64,000 bases of DNA from positions 1 through 64,000 of the forward strand of contig CAVQZA010000013.1 of assembly GCA_963718355.1 (NCBI GenBank), in the 5' to 3' direction. The translations under genes were made by a program, and so were the position numbers. The notes under the pieces were generated by a model. The model searched no databases, had not been told where the DNA came from, and was given only the letters and a program-made list of their open reading frames with translations. Origin of the DNA: CAVQZA01 sp963718355 (lineage in GTDB: Bacteria; Actinomycetota; Thermoleophilia; Gaiellales; Gaiellaceae). This document shows, one piece after another, positions 25,031 through 33,089 of the stretch (positions are counted from its first letter, which is position 1; each line of letters opens with the position of its first letter).

Positions 25031-25927
25031 ATGACTGCCGCCGAGCTGGCCAGGCTGGGGGAGGAGTTGGGGCTCGACGCGATCGGGGCCGCTCCCGTCG
25101 AGCCGTACACCGAGACCGAGGAGCGCATCCGCGAGCGCCGCGCGCGCGGGCTCTTCGCCGACATGCGCTTCACGATGGCGCGGCCCGAGGTCTCGTGCCA
25201 TCCCGAGTCGCTGTTGCCCGGCGCGCGCACCGTCGTCTCGGCCGCTCTCTGCTACTGGGTGCCCGAGCCGCCACTCGAACCGGGCGAAGGACGGCTCGCC
25301 CGTTATACGTGGAGCGACGCCTACGCGGTGCTTCGGGCGCGGCTTGCGGAGCTCGGCGAGCGCTTGGGCGGGTCGTACCGCGTCCTCGTCGACGAGAACG
25401 ACCACGTCGACCGCGAGGCCGCGGCACGCGCGGGCGTCGGCTTCTACGGCAAGAACACCATGCTGATCACGCGCCGCTACGGCTCGTGGGTCGTCCTCGG
25501 AACGCTAGTCACCGACGTCGAGCTCGAGCCTTCGCCGCGGCTCGCGCTGGACTGCGGCTCGTGCACGCTCTGCATCGAGGCCTGCCCGACCGGCGCGCTC
25601 GACGAGCCCGGCGTGCTCGACTCCAACAAGTGCCTTTCGTACGTGACGCAGTCGCAGGCGCCGATCCCCGACGAGTACCGGGCTGAGCTCGGCGCGATGG
25701 TCTACGGCTGCGACGTCTGCCAGGACGCGTGTCCCTGGAACCGCGGCGTCGAGAAGCGGCGCGCCGACGAGCCGCTACCCGTCGGCGCGGAGCCGCACGT
25801 CTCGCTGGTCGACTGGCTGGAGGCCGACGCTGCGGATCTTCGCGCCCGCTATCCACGCCTCTACGTCCCGCGCCACGACGGCAGCTACCTGCAGCGAAAC
25901 GCGCGCGTCGCGCTGGAGAACGTCTAG
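25031..25927 (+). CDS. queG: Epoxyqueuosine reductase QueG
   Basis: The cobalamin- and Fe-S-dependent enzyme reduces epoxyqueuosine to queuosine in tRNA. The 298-aa protein has the catalytic Asp region VDREAAARAGVGFYGKNTML (about residues 130-150) and two 4Fe-4S motifs, CGSCTLCIEACPTGAL and CDVCQDACPWN. It lacks the C-terminal HEAT-like extension of longer QueG proteins. Two other queuosine genes, queA and tgt, are at 41-43 kb. The TAG stop shares a CTAG with the convergent pafBC gene. Confidence 0.93.
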   Translation: MTAAELARLGEELGLDAIGAAPVEPYTETEERIRERRARGLFADMRFTMARPEVSCHPESLLPGARTVVSAALCYWVPEPPLEPGEGRLARYTWSDAYAVLRARLAELGERLGGSYRVLVDENDHVDREAAARAGVGFYGKNTMLITRRYGSWVVLGTLVTDVELEPSPRLALDCGSCTLCIEACPTGALDEPGVLDSNKCLSYVTQSQAPIPDEYRAELGAMVYGCDVCQDACPWNRGVEKRRADEPLPVGAEPHVSLVDWLEADAADLRARYPRLYVPRHDGSYLQRNARVALENV

Positions 25928-27945
25928 CTCTTCACGCGGAGCCGCGACACGCCCAGCTCCTGCGCGAGCGTCTTCGCGCGGTCGCGCAGCTCGCGGCGCA
26001 GCTCCGGCGGGTCGATCACGACGGCGTCGCCGCGCCAGGCGAGCACCTCGCCCACGATCCACTCCTTGCTGCCGAATTTCAGCTCCGCCACCGCGCTGCC
26101 GTCCCGCAGCAGTGTCGCCCCCCACCGCTCGACCGCGCGCCTCGCCGGCTCGCCGCCCGTGTAGCGCACGCGCGCGGTGCCGGCGTCGCGGAACGCCTGC
26201 GGGTCGTAATCGGGGCGCGGGTCGAAGACCTCGTCGAGGAGGCGGGCGCCCCGGATTCGGTCGAGCCGGAACGTCCGCGGCCCGTCGCCGACGCGATCCC
26301 AGGTGTGGACGCGCCAGAAGGGGAGGTCGCGCTCGAGCGAGTACGGCTCGACGAGTCGCGTCGACGGCGCCGCCTCGCCCTCCTTCAGGTACTCGAACTC
26401 GACGAGCCGGTGCTCGTTCGCGCCGCGCGAGAGCACCGAGACGATGTCCTCTTCGGTCTCTTCCCCGGAGGGCTCGACCGTCTGCAGGAGCGGGAACTGG
26501 CCGAAGGTCTCCTCGAGCTTGGCGCGCACACGGTCGAGTGGCGTGTGTGCGCGCGCGGCGATCATCGGGCCGACGAACTCGAGCGCGAGCCGGATCGCCC
26601 GCGCCTCGAGCGGCGTCAGGCGCGGCGGATGGCGGAACGTGTCGCCGTACAGCTCCTTGTCGACATGCACCAGGTCGCCGTCCAGCTCGGCGTACACCGC
26701 GTAGCAGCCGCCGCCGAAGTTGACGAGGTTCAGCAGCGAGAGGTGCTCCTCGAGCGCGTCGAACGGGATGTTGAAGTCCTCGGCGAGCTTGTGGGCGTCG
26801 ATCGACGCGTCGCGGCCGTCGCCGCAGGCGGCGAGCAGGTGCGCGAGCAGCGCCTGGAGGACGCCGAAGCGCTCCGGCGCGACAGGCCCGGCCTGGCGCT
26901 CCGCGGGCGGCTCATGCTCTCGGCGCGACGACGGCGGCGACAGTTCGTCCGGTTCGCCCTGATGCGCCTCGCGCACGCGGACGAGCGCCTCGGCGACGGC
27001 GCGGCGGAGCGCATCGGGCTCGAGCGGCACCGCGCGGCCGTCCTGCCGCAGGACCCACGAAGCGAGCTGCCCGACCGAGGCGTACTCGGTGCGGAACACG
27101 CCGTCCTCGAGCCGGCCGCTGTCGCCGAACGTCCGCGACACCCACCACGCTGTGTCGTCCTTCACCTCGAGCGCCGCCTCGCCGCGGATGTCGCCGAGCT
27201 GCCAGACGGCGCGCCCGCGGAAATCCTCGATGTTGAAGTCGGCGGGAATCCGGTAGTCGCGCTCGCGGCGCGTGGCGAAGCGGATGTCGCTGCGGATGCG
27301 CGAGACGCGGAACGTGCGCATGTCCTTGCGGTCGAGATCGTGGCCCACGACGTACCAGCCGGTGCCGTCGCGAAGGAGGGCGTACGGGTTCAGCGTCCGC
27401 TCGGCCTCGTTCCCGGTCGACATCGAGCGGTAGGCGAACTTGATCGTCCGCTGCTTCGAGATCGCGCTCTCGAGCTTGCCGAGCCGGCCGGGCATCTCCT
27501 GCGAGTAGTCCGGGTCGCGCACGAGCACGCTCGCTGCGGTGGGACTGGGAGTCTCGGGAAAGCCGGGCCGGCCGAGCGCAAGGTTCTGCAGCCCGAGCCG
27601 CAGCGGCTCGGCGTAGGCGAAGTTGCCGTCCAGCAGCGAGAGCGCCGTGAACAGCGCCGCCAGCTCCTCGTCGGAGAGCACGAGCGACGGCAGGAAGTAC
27701 TGCTCGGAACGCAGCGTGTACAGCTCCTCGCCCGTGAACTCGTCGCGCTGCGACTGCAACGGCACGCCCAGGGCCACGAGCTCGGCGCGGTCGGAGTAGA
27801 ACCGGCGCGCGAACGCCTCGTCGGACATCTCCGAATAGCCCTCGACGTTCGACTTCACATCCCGAGCGGTGAGCGGCCTGCGTTCCGCCATCAGGAACGC
27901 GACCAGTGAAAGCTGACGGATCAGCTTGTCCGTGTCGTGCGACAT
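25924..27945 (-). CDS. pafBC: Fused PafB-PafC WYL-domain transcriptional regulator
   Basis: The 673-aa protein joins two HTH-WYL units. Unit one has an N-terminal winged helix (KLIRQLSLVAFLMAERRPLT, RRFYSDRAELVALGV) and a WYL domain near residues 150-230 (GWYVVGHDLDR, RTFRVSRI). Unit two has an HTH near 380-440 (IPFDALEEHLSLLNLVNF) and a WYL domain near 510-580 (FWRVHTWDRVGDGPRTFRLDRI). In mycobacteria PafB and PafC activate the LexA/RecA-independent DNA-damage response; fused versions are known in other actinobacteria. It lies 12 bp downstream of a DNA methyltransferase gene. Confidence 0.9.
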   Translation of the reverse strand: MSHDTDKLIRQLSLVAFLMAERRPLTARDVKSNVEGYSEMSDEAFARRFYSDRAELVALGVPLQSQRDEFTGEELYTLRSEQYFLPSLVLSDEELAALFTALSLLDGNFAYAEPLRLGLQNLALGRPGFPETPSPTAASVLVRDPDYSQEMPGRLGKLESAISKQRTIKFAYRSMSTGNEAERTLNPYALLRDGTGWYVVGHDLDRKDMRTFRVSRIRSDIRFATRRERDYRIPADFNIEDFRGRAVWQLGDIRGEAALEVKDDTAWWVSRTFGDSGRLEDGVFRTEYASVGQLASWVLRQDGRAVPLEPDALRRAVAEALVRVREAHQGEPDELSPPSSRREHEPPAERQAGPVAPERFGVLQALLAHLLAACGDGRDASIDAHKLAEDFNIPFDALEEHLSLLNLVNFGGGCYAVYAELDGDLVHVDKELYGDTFRHPPRLTPLEARAIRLALEFVGPMIAARAHTPLDRVRAKLEETFGQFPLLQTVEPSGEETEEDIVSVLSRGANEHRLVEFEYLKEGEAAPSTRLVEPYSLERDLPFWRVHTWDRVGDGPRTFRLDRIRGARLLDEVFDPRPDYDPQAFRDAGTARVRYTGGEPARRAVERWGATLLRDGSAVAELKFGSKEWIVGEVLAWRGDAVVIDPPELRRELRDRAKTLAQELGVSRLRVKS

Positions 27946-27957
27946 CCGACTCCGAGA

Positions 27958-28818
27958 CTACCGGGTTCGGACGGCACCGGCGCGCGCCATTTCCTCCAGC
28001 CCGAGCCGCTCGCGCATGACCTCCACCGCTTCGGCACTCGAGTCGACGAGCACGAAGCGCCGGCCGAGCTCCGCCGCGGCTGCGCCGAGAGTCCCGCTGC
28101 CGGCGAAGAAGTCGAGGCACCAGTCGCCCGGCCGCGTCGAGGCCTGGACGATCCGCCGCAGGACTCCGAGCGGCTTCTGCGTCGGGTAGCCGGTCTTCTC
28201 CTTGCCGGTCGGCGAGACGATCGTGTGCCACCAGACGTCGGTCGGAAGCTTCCCGCGCGCCGCCTTCTCCGGAGTCACGAGGCCCGGAGCCATGTACGGC
28301 TCGCGGTCGACCTCCTCCGAATCGAAGAAGTAGTCGTCGCGATTCTTGACGTACACGAGGATGGTGTCGTGCTTCGCAGGCCAGCGCCGCTTGGCGCGCG
28401 CGCCGTAGTCGTAGGCCCACACGATCTCGTTGAGGAAGCAGTCGCGCCCGAAGATCTCGTCGAGGAAGAGCTTGCAGTAGTGCGCCTCGCGGTAGTCGAT
28501 GTGGAAGTAGAACGTCCCGTCGGCGCGCAGGAGCCGGTGCGCCTCGCGCAGGCGAGGCTCGAGGAAGCTCAGGTAGTCGTCGAAGGAGTCGCGGTACGAG
28601 CTCGACTCGAGCAGTTCGCTGCGGTAGCGCCGCCCCTTGAACCCGACGCGATCGCCGGCCTCATCGGCGACGGTCGCGAGGGTCAGGCGGCGCTGCTCCT
28701 TGCCCGTATTGAAGGGCGGATCGATGTAGACGAGCTGGAAGCTCTCATCCACGAAGCCCGGCAATACCTCGAGGTTGTCCCCGAGGATGATCTCGTTGCG
28801 GATCGGGGCCGACTGCAT
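27958..28818 (-). CDS. Orphan site-specific DNA methyltransferase (N6-A/N4-C type)
   Basis: The 286-aa methyltransferase has catalytic motif IV as DPPFNTG (about residues 32-38) and the SAM-binding motif I as DFFAGSGTLG (about 240-249). That order places it in the beta class. GYPTQKPLGVLRRI between them is also typical. No restriction nuclease or specificity subunit is adjacent, so it is probably an orphan, regulatory or housekeeping methylase. It is followed by pafBC after 12 bp and preceded by a Cys-motif protein after 35 bp. Target sequence unknown. Confidence 0.9.
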   Translation of the reverse strand: MQSAPIRNEIILGDNLEVLPGFVDESFQLVYIDPPFNTGKEQRRLTLATVADEAGDRVGFKGRRYRSELLESSSYRDSFDDYLSFLEPRLREAHRLLRADGTFYFHIDYREAHYCKLFLDEIFGRDCFLNEIVWAYDYGARAKRRWPAKHDTILVYVKNRDDYFFDSEEVDREPYMAPGLVTPEKAARGKLPTDVWWHTIVSPTGKEKTGYPTQKPLGVLRRIVQASTRPGDWCLDFFAGSGTLGAAAAELGRRFVLVDSSAEAVEVMRERLGLEEMARAGAVRTR

Positions 28819-28853
28819 CGACCGCCGATCCTAGTCGCGTACGCGGACGCGAC

Positions 28854-29303
28854 CTACGCTGCGGCTTTGGATGCCTCGAGGTGCTGGTGCGATGGGCAGT
28901 ACTCGCGCTCCGGCAGCGGCGTGCGCTGGCAGGCCTTGCCCTTGCGAGTGGTCGCGCGGCAGCGGGCGACGCCACCGTCGAGTGCACCGGCCTCGATCTG
29001 CGCCTCGATGAACGAGACGGCGGCCGAGACGCCTTCCTGCACCGCCCAGGCGACCTGCGCCTGATGAGTGATCGGGAAGTAGCGCCGGATGTCCTGGAAC
29101 AGCACCCGGTCGGGCTTCGCGAAGTAGAGGGGATCCACGGCGAGCCGCTCCATCGTGTGCTCGCAAGCCGCGAGTACCTGACGACGCGACTCGAGCCGTA
29201 CCTCCGCCGGGGCGTAGGGGTCGATCAGATCCTTAATCGAGCGGTAGATCGCTCGCGAGTACTGATACATACAGCTCTGCAGGTAGGTGCTTGACTCGTC
29301 CAT
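28854..29303 (-). CDS. Hypothetical protein with C-terminal Cys/His motif
   Basis: The protein is 149 aa. The first 105 residues are helical (RAIYRSIKDLIDPYAPAEVR, LFQDIRRYFPITHQAQVAW) with no family I can name. The C-terminus RCRATTRKGKACQRTPLPE-REYCPSH is a short C-x(7)-C-x(9)-C-x(2)-H module seen at the end of various bacterial proteins, likely metal- or nucleic-acid-binding. A GGGAG Shine-Dalgarno precedes the ATG. It leads the methyltransferase-pafBC group on the minus strand, which hints at a nucleic-acid-related role. Confidence 0.72.
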   Translation of the reverse strand: MDESSTYLQSCMYQYSRAIYRSIKDLIDPYAPAEVRLESRRQVLAACEHTMERLAVDPLYFAKPDRVLFQDIRRYFPITHQAQVAWAVQEGVSAAVSFIEAQIEAGALDGGVARCRATTRKGKACQRTPLPEREYCPSHQHLEASKAAA

Positions 29304-29385
29304 GTCTCCCAGTATGCGGGTCGGCTGTTAACGGGCAAGGAACCTTTGTTACGGCGGGGTTAACCTTCCCTGAGCAGCCCGCTGA

Positions 29386-29414
29386 GGGGCAGCATAACGC
29401 AGTCGCGCCGCTGT
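29386..29414 (-). promoter_or_regulatory. Possible promoter of the Cys-motif gene / methyltransferase group
   Basis: On the minus strand TTGTAA (29409-29414), 17 bp, then TATGCT (29386-29391), both 4 of 6 to the sigma-70 consensus. It lies about 80 nt before the ATG at 29303. The spacing is good but the match is modest. Confidence 0.3.
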
Positions 29415-29454
29415 TACAAAGTCTGGGCCTGAATTGCCCGCTATGACAACGTGC

Positions 29455-30120
29455 TCAGCGGCCGATCTGGCGCGGATACGCGGAGCCGAACCCTGCAAAC
29501 CGTGCGTTTCGGGCTCCGGCCTCCGCGAGCAGGAGTGTCTTGTAGACGCCGCTGAAGACGACGTAGTAGCCGGGGTTCAGGCTCTTGAAGCTGCCGGAGT
29601 CGAGCACGCCGACCTGCGGCAGGCCCTTCGCGAGAGCCTGGTGGGCACGGGCGAGCGCGACGGCGTGGCCGCCCGGGGCGGGCACGGACTGGAGGACGAC
29701 GGTGTACGCGGTCCGGCCGGGCCACACGATCAGCGTGGGCTTCGCCGCGGTGGTCGACGTCGCGGTGTCGACGGGGGCGGTGGGGACGGTTGCGACGGTC
29801 GTGACCGCGACGGTCGTCGCGGGCTTCGGCGGTTGCGCGCCCGTGTCGGTGGCCGGAGGCGGAGTCCCGGTGATGGCCGGCTGCGCCGTGGTCGCTGCGG
29901 CAGTGGAGTGGTGATGGTGCGAGATCGCAATCGCCACCGCGGCGCCCGCCGCCGCGATCACGAGCCCGGCGAGCGCGGCCCAGATCCAGGTGCGGTTCGG
30001 CTTGGGTGGTTCGGCCGGGGTCTGGGACTCGACGGAGCTGCCGTCGAGTCGCAGCCCACACTCGAGGCAGTACTCCTGATCGGCTATGTACGGCGTCGCG
30101 CACCGAGGGCACGTGCTCAC
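29455..30120 (-). CDS. Zinc-ribbon membrane protein with SPOR-like C-terminus
   Basis: The 221-aa protein starts with a zinc ribbon (CPRCATPYIADQEYCLECG). A membrane helix follows (about residues 45-65, TWIWAALAGLVIAAAGAAVA), then a Thr/Pro/Ala-rich linker and a C-terminal domain of about 75 aa (YTVVLQSVPAPGGHAVALAR, GYYVVFSGVYKT) with the repeat pattern of SPOR domains, which bind denuded peptidoglycan. The ribbon would be cytosolic and the SPOR-like part outside. The GTG start overlaps the preceding gene's stop (GTGA), and that gene also encodes a zinc ribbon. Confidence 0.8.
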   Translation of the reverse strand: MSTCPRCATPYIADQEYCLECGLRLDGSSVESQTPAEPPKPNRTWIWAALAGLVIAAAGAAVAIAISHHHHSTAAATTAQPAITGTPPPATDTGAQPPKPATTVAVTTVATVPTAPVDTATSTTAAKPTLIVWPGRTAYTVVLQSVPAPGGHAVALARAHQALAKGLPQVGVLDSGSFKSLNPGYYVVFSGVYKTLLLAEAGARNARFAGFGSAYPRQIGR

Positions 30121-30473
30121 GCGTTCTCCCGGGTCACAGGCAGGCCGCAACGGGCGCAGTAGCCGGCGCCGGGGAGGATCGGTGCGCCGCACGCGCAGCG
30201 CTCCACGGGAGCGCGCCGGGACGAGAACGAGACGGCCAGGAGCCCGTCGAGCTCGGCCAGTCGCGCGTCGACCTCGGTCAGCTCGGCGCAGCGCTCGAGC
30301 AGGAGGTCCTGCCGGAACTGGTCGCGGCGCACCATCTCGAGCATCAGGCCGCCGAGGTCGCGCAGCAGCTCTTCGCGCAGGCGCAACAGGTTGCGTCGCT
30401 CGCGCCGGAGCCGGCTCGGGCCCGGCAGCGCGGGGACTGCGGTCTCCTCGTTGCGTCCGAACAGGCGCACCAC
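30117..30473 (-). CDS. Coiled-coil protein with C-terminal zinc ribbon
   Basis: The 118-aa protein has a helical, charged region (about residues 18-80, LRRERRNLLRLREELLRDL) and a C-terminal zinc ribbon CACGAPILPGAGYCARCGLP. There is no membrane segment. It is coupled by a GTGA overlap to the zinc-ribbon/SPOR-like membrane protein, so the two may form a complex at the envelope. No named family. The start is the first of two GTG codons at 30473. Confidence 0.75.
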   Translation of the reverse strand: MVRLFGRNEETAVPALPGPSRLRRERRNLLRLREELLRDLGGLMLEMVRRDQFRQDLLLERCAELTEVDARLAELDGLLAVSFSSRRAPVERCACGAPILPGAGYCARCGLPVTRENA

Positions 30474-30498
30474 CTACCTGGCGACGATACCGGCCGGG

Positions 30499-31935
30499 TC
30501 AGACAGGCGGGAGCTCGAGGACGACCAGGCGCTCCTCGGTCATCTCGCGGACGGCCCAGGCGGGACCCTCGCGCGTGTTGCCCGAGTCCTTGACGCCGCC
30601 GTAGGGCATCTGGTCGGCTCGGAAGGTCGGCGCCTCGTTGATCGTGACCCCGCCGAAGTCGAGCACCTGCGCCGCCCGCAGCGCGTTGGCGATGCTCGCG
30701 GTGAAGATCCCGGCCTGGAGCCCGTAGCGCGTGCCGTTGGCGAGGGCGAAGGCCTCGTCGAGCGAGTCCACGGCGTTGACGGTGCAGACCGGGCCGAAGA
30801 TCTCGTCGCACGAGACTTTCAGCTCGGGCGCCGCGTTCCCGATCACCGTCGGCCGGACGAGGCCGTTGTCGAGCTCGCCGCCGGCGAGGATCTCGGCGCC
30901 GCCGGCCCGCGCCTCCTCGATCCACTCGAGCACGCGGTCCCGGTTGCCCGCGTCGATCAGCGGGCCGACGTCGGTTGCCTCGTCGGCCGGGTCGCCGACG
31001 ACGAGCGCGTCGACCTTCGGCAGGAACCGCTCGAGAAACGGCTCGAGCACGGCGCGTTCGACGTAGATCCGCTGGACGGAGATGCAGCTCTGGCCGGCGA
31101 AGGAGAACGCGTTGCCGGCGAGCTTCGCGGCGGCCACGTCGAGGTCGGCATCGGCGGCGACGATCACCGGCGTCGCGTTGCCGAGCTCGAGGTTGACGCG
31201 CTTGCGGGCGGCGCGCTCGCGGAGCGCCCAGCCGACCGGCCCGGAGCCGGTGAACGTGATCAGCTTCACGCGCTCGTCGGCCACGAGCACGTCGCCGAGC
31301 TCCGACGAGTTGCCGACGACGACGGAGAGCCAACCGGGAGGCAGGCCCGCGTCGACCATCAGCTCGGCGAGCAGCAGCGCGGAGAGCGGGGTGGAGGTCG
31401 CCGGCTTCAACACCACCGGGCAGCCGGCGGCCAGCGCCGGCGCCAGCTTGTGCGCGACGAGGTTGAGCGGGAAGTTGAACGGGCTGATCGCGCCGACGAT
31501 CCCGATCGGGCGGCGCAGCGTGAACGCAAGCTTGCCCTCGCCGGCTGCCGACGCGTCCATCGGCACCATTTCGCCGGTGAGCTTGCGCGCCTCGACCGCG
31601 GCCATCGTGAACGTGGATGCGGCCCGCGCAGCCTCGACCCGGGCGGTCTTGAGCGGCTTGCCGGCCTCGGCGCAGATCGTCTGCGCGGCCTCCTCGACAC
31701 GGCGACCGAGTGCATCGGCGACCCTGACAAGAATCTCCGCGCGCGTGTGCGCCGGCAGCGGCGTCGCGAGCACGGCCTCGGCCGCGTCGAGCGCCGTGCG
31801 GACATGTCCCGCGCCGGCTTTCGCGACCCGCGCGACCACATCGCCGGAGTAAGGCGACGTGACCTCGATCCACTCGCCGGTCTCGATCCACTCGCCTGCG
31901 ACGAGCAGCTTCTTTTCGGTCGCGGTAGCCGCCAT
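30499..31935 (-). CDS. NAD(P)+-dependent aldehyde dehydrogenase
   Basis: A 478-aa ALDH-superfamily enzyme oxidising an aldehyde to an acid. Catalytic features are intact: Asn in AISPFNFPLN, Glu in NLELGNATP and the nucleophilic Cys in FAGQSCISVQR. EIFGPVCTV and YGGVKDSGNTREGPAWAV near the end are standard. The FNFPLN and GQSCIS versions resemble lactaldehyde/glyceraldehyde-3-phosphate (non-phosphorylating) dehydrogenases, but the substrate is not decided. Only 20 bp separate its ATG from the divergent thiolase ATG. A TAGACT box lies 9 nt upstream. Confidence 0.92.
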   Translation of the reverse strand: MAATATEKKLLVAGEWIETGEWIEVTSPYSGDVVARVAKAGAGHVRTALDAAEAVLATPLPAHTRAEILVRVADALGRRVEEAAQTICAEAGKPLKTARVEAARAASTFTMAAVEARKLTGEMVPMDASAAGEGKLAFTLRRPIGIVGAISPFNFPLNLVAHKLAPALAAGCPVVLKPATSTPLSALLLAELMVDAGLPPGWLSVVVGNSSELGDVLVADERVKLITFTGSGPVGWALRERAARKRVNLELGNATPVIVAADADLDVAAAKLAGNAFSFAGQSCISVQRIYVERAVLEPFLERFLPKVDALVVGDPADEATDVGPLIDAGNRDRVLEWIEEARAGGAEILAGGELDNGLVRPTVIGNAAPELKVSCDEIFGPVCTVNAVDSLDEAFALANGTRYGLQAGIFTASIANALRAAQVLDFGGVTINEAPTFRADQMPYGGVKDSGNTREGPAWAVREMTEERLVVLELPPV

Positions 31936-31943
31936 GGCGCTTG

Positions 31944-31949
31944 TAGTCT
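31944..31949 (+). promoter_or_regulatory. Leaderless-type -10 box (TAGTCT) of the thiolase operon
   Basis: TAGTCT sits exactly 6 nt before the thiolase ATG at 31956. The whole divergent gap to the aldehyde dehydrogenase ATG is 20 bp, so neither gene can have a normal 5' leader with a promoter inside the gap. Confidence 0.55.
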
Positions 31950-31955
31950 AGTGCG

Positions 31956-33089
31956 ATGGCCGACGCCTACATCGTCGACGCCGTCCGGAGCCCGATCGGC
32001 AAGCGGAACGGCACGCTCGCCTCGATCCGGGGCGACGAGCTCGTCGCGCAGGTGATGAACGGCCTCCTCGCCCGCCACGACCTCGATCCGGCCGAGGTCG
32101 AGGACGTGCAGATGGGCTGCGTGACCCAGATCGGCGAGCAGGGCTGGAACATCGCTCGGATGTCCGCGCTGATCGCGGGCTGGCCCGACACGGTGTGCGG
32201 GACCACGGTCGACCGCCAGTGCGGCTCCTCGATGCAGACGAACTTCAACGCGGCCGCCGCGATCTGGTCGGGCCAGGGCGACGTGATCGTCTCATCGGGC
32301 GTCGAGATGATGTCGCGCGTGCCGATGGGCTCGAACGGCGGCGACCTCTCCGAGAAGCTCGTCGAGCAGTGGCAGATCGTGCCGCAGGGGATCTCCGCCG
32401 AGGCGATCGCGACGGAGTGGGAGATCTCGCGCGAGGATCTCGACGCGTACTCGCTCGAGTCGCACCGGCGTGCGGCCGCGGCGGCGGACGCGGGGAAGTT
32501 CGACAACGAATTGATTCCGGTCGAGCTCGCTGACGGCGTGTTCGCGGCTGACGAGGCGATCCGGCGCGACTCCACCGCCGAGCGGCTCGCGACGCTGCAG
32601 CCCGCGTTCGTCCCGGACGGGCGCGTTACGGCGGGCAACTCGAGCCAGATCGTCGACGGCGCCGCCGCGGTGCTGATCACCAGCGAGCGCGCCGCGACGC
32701 GGCTCGGACTGAAGCCGCGCGCCCGCTTCGTCTCGTTCGGGCTCGCCGGCGTCGACCCGTACCGGATGCTGCACGGCAACCCGCAGGCGTGTGCGCAGGC
32801 GCTCGAGCGTGCGGGGCTTTCCTGGGACGACATCGGCGTGATCGAGGTCAACGAGGCGTTCGCGTCGGTCGTGCTGCAGACGGTGCGCGACGCAGGGCTG
32901 ACCGAGCGCATGGATGACGTGAACCCGAACGGCGGCGGGATCTCGCTCGGGCACCCGCTCGGCGCGACGGGCGCGCGCATCACCGCGACCCTGCTCAACG
33001 AGATGGATCGCCGCGAGTCGCGCTACGGAGTCGCGTGCATGTGCATCGGCTTCGGCCAGGCGATCGCGGCCGTGGTCGAGCGCCTGTGA
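31956..33089 (+). CDS. Thiolase (acetyl-CoA acyltransferase/acetyltransferase)
   Basis: The 377-aa thiolase carries the acyl-enzyme Cys in VDRQCGSSMQ (about residue 88), the His in VNEAFASVV and GHPLGATGAR, and the second catalytic Cys in ACMCIGFGQ near the C-terminus. The family set is complete, so it should be active in 3-ketoacyl-CoA cleavage or its reverse. It overlaps the next gene by GTGA, pairing it with a 3-hydroxyacyl-CoA dehydrogenase: two consecutive beta-oxidation steps. The chain-length preference is not visible. Confidence 0.93.
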   Translation: MADAYIVDAVRSPIGKRNGTLASIRGDELVAQVMNGLLARHDLDPAEVEDVQMGCVTQIGEQGWNIARMSALIAGWPDTVCGTTVDRQCGSSMQTNFNAAAAIWSGQGDVIVSSGVEMMSRVPMGSNGGDLSEKLVEQWQIVPQGISAEAIATEWEISREDLDAYSLESHRRAAAAADAGKFDNELIPVELADGVFAADEAIRRDSTAERLATLQPAFVPDGRVTAGNSSQIVDGAAAVLITSERAATRLGLKPRARFVSFGLAGVDPYRMLHGNPQACAQALERAGLSWDDIGVIEVNEAFASVVLQTVRDAGLTERMDDVNPNGGGISLGHPLGATGARITATLLNEMDRRESRYGVACMCIGFGQAIAAVVERL

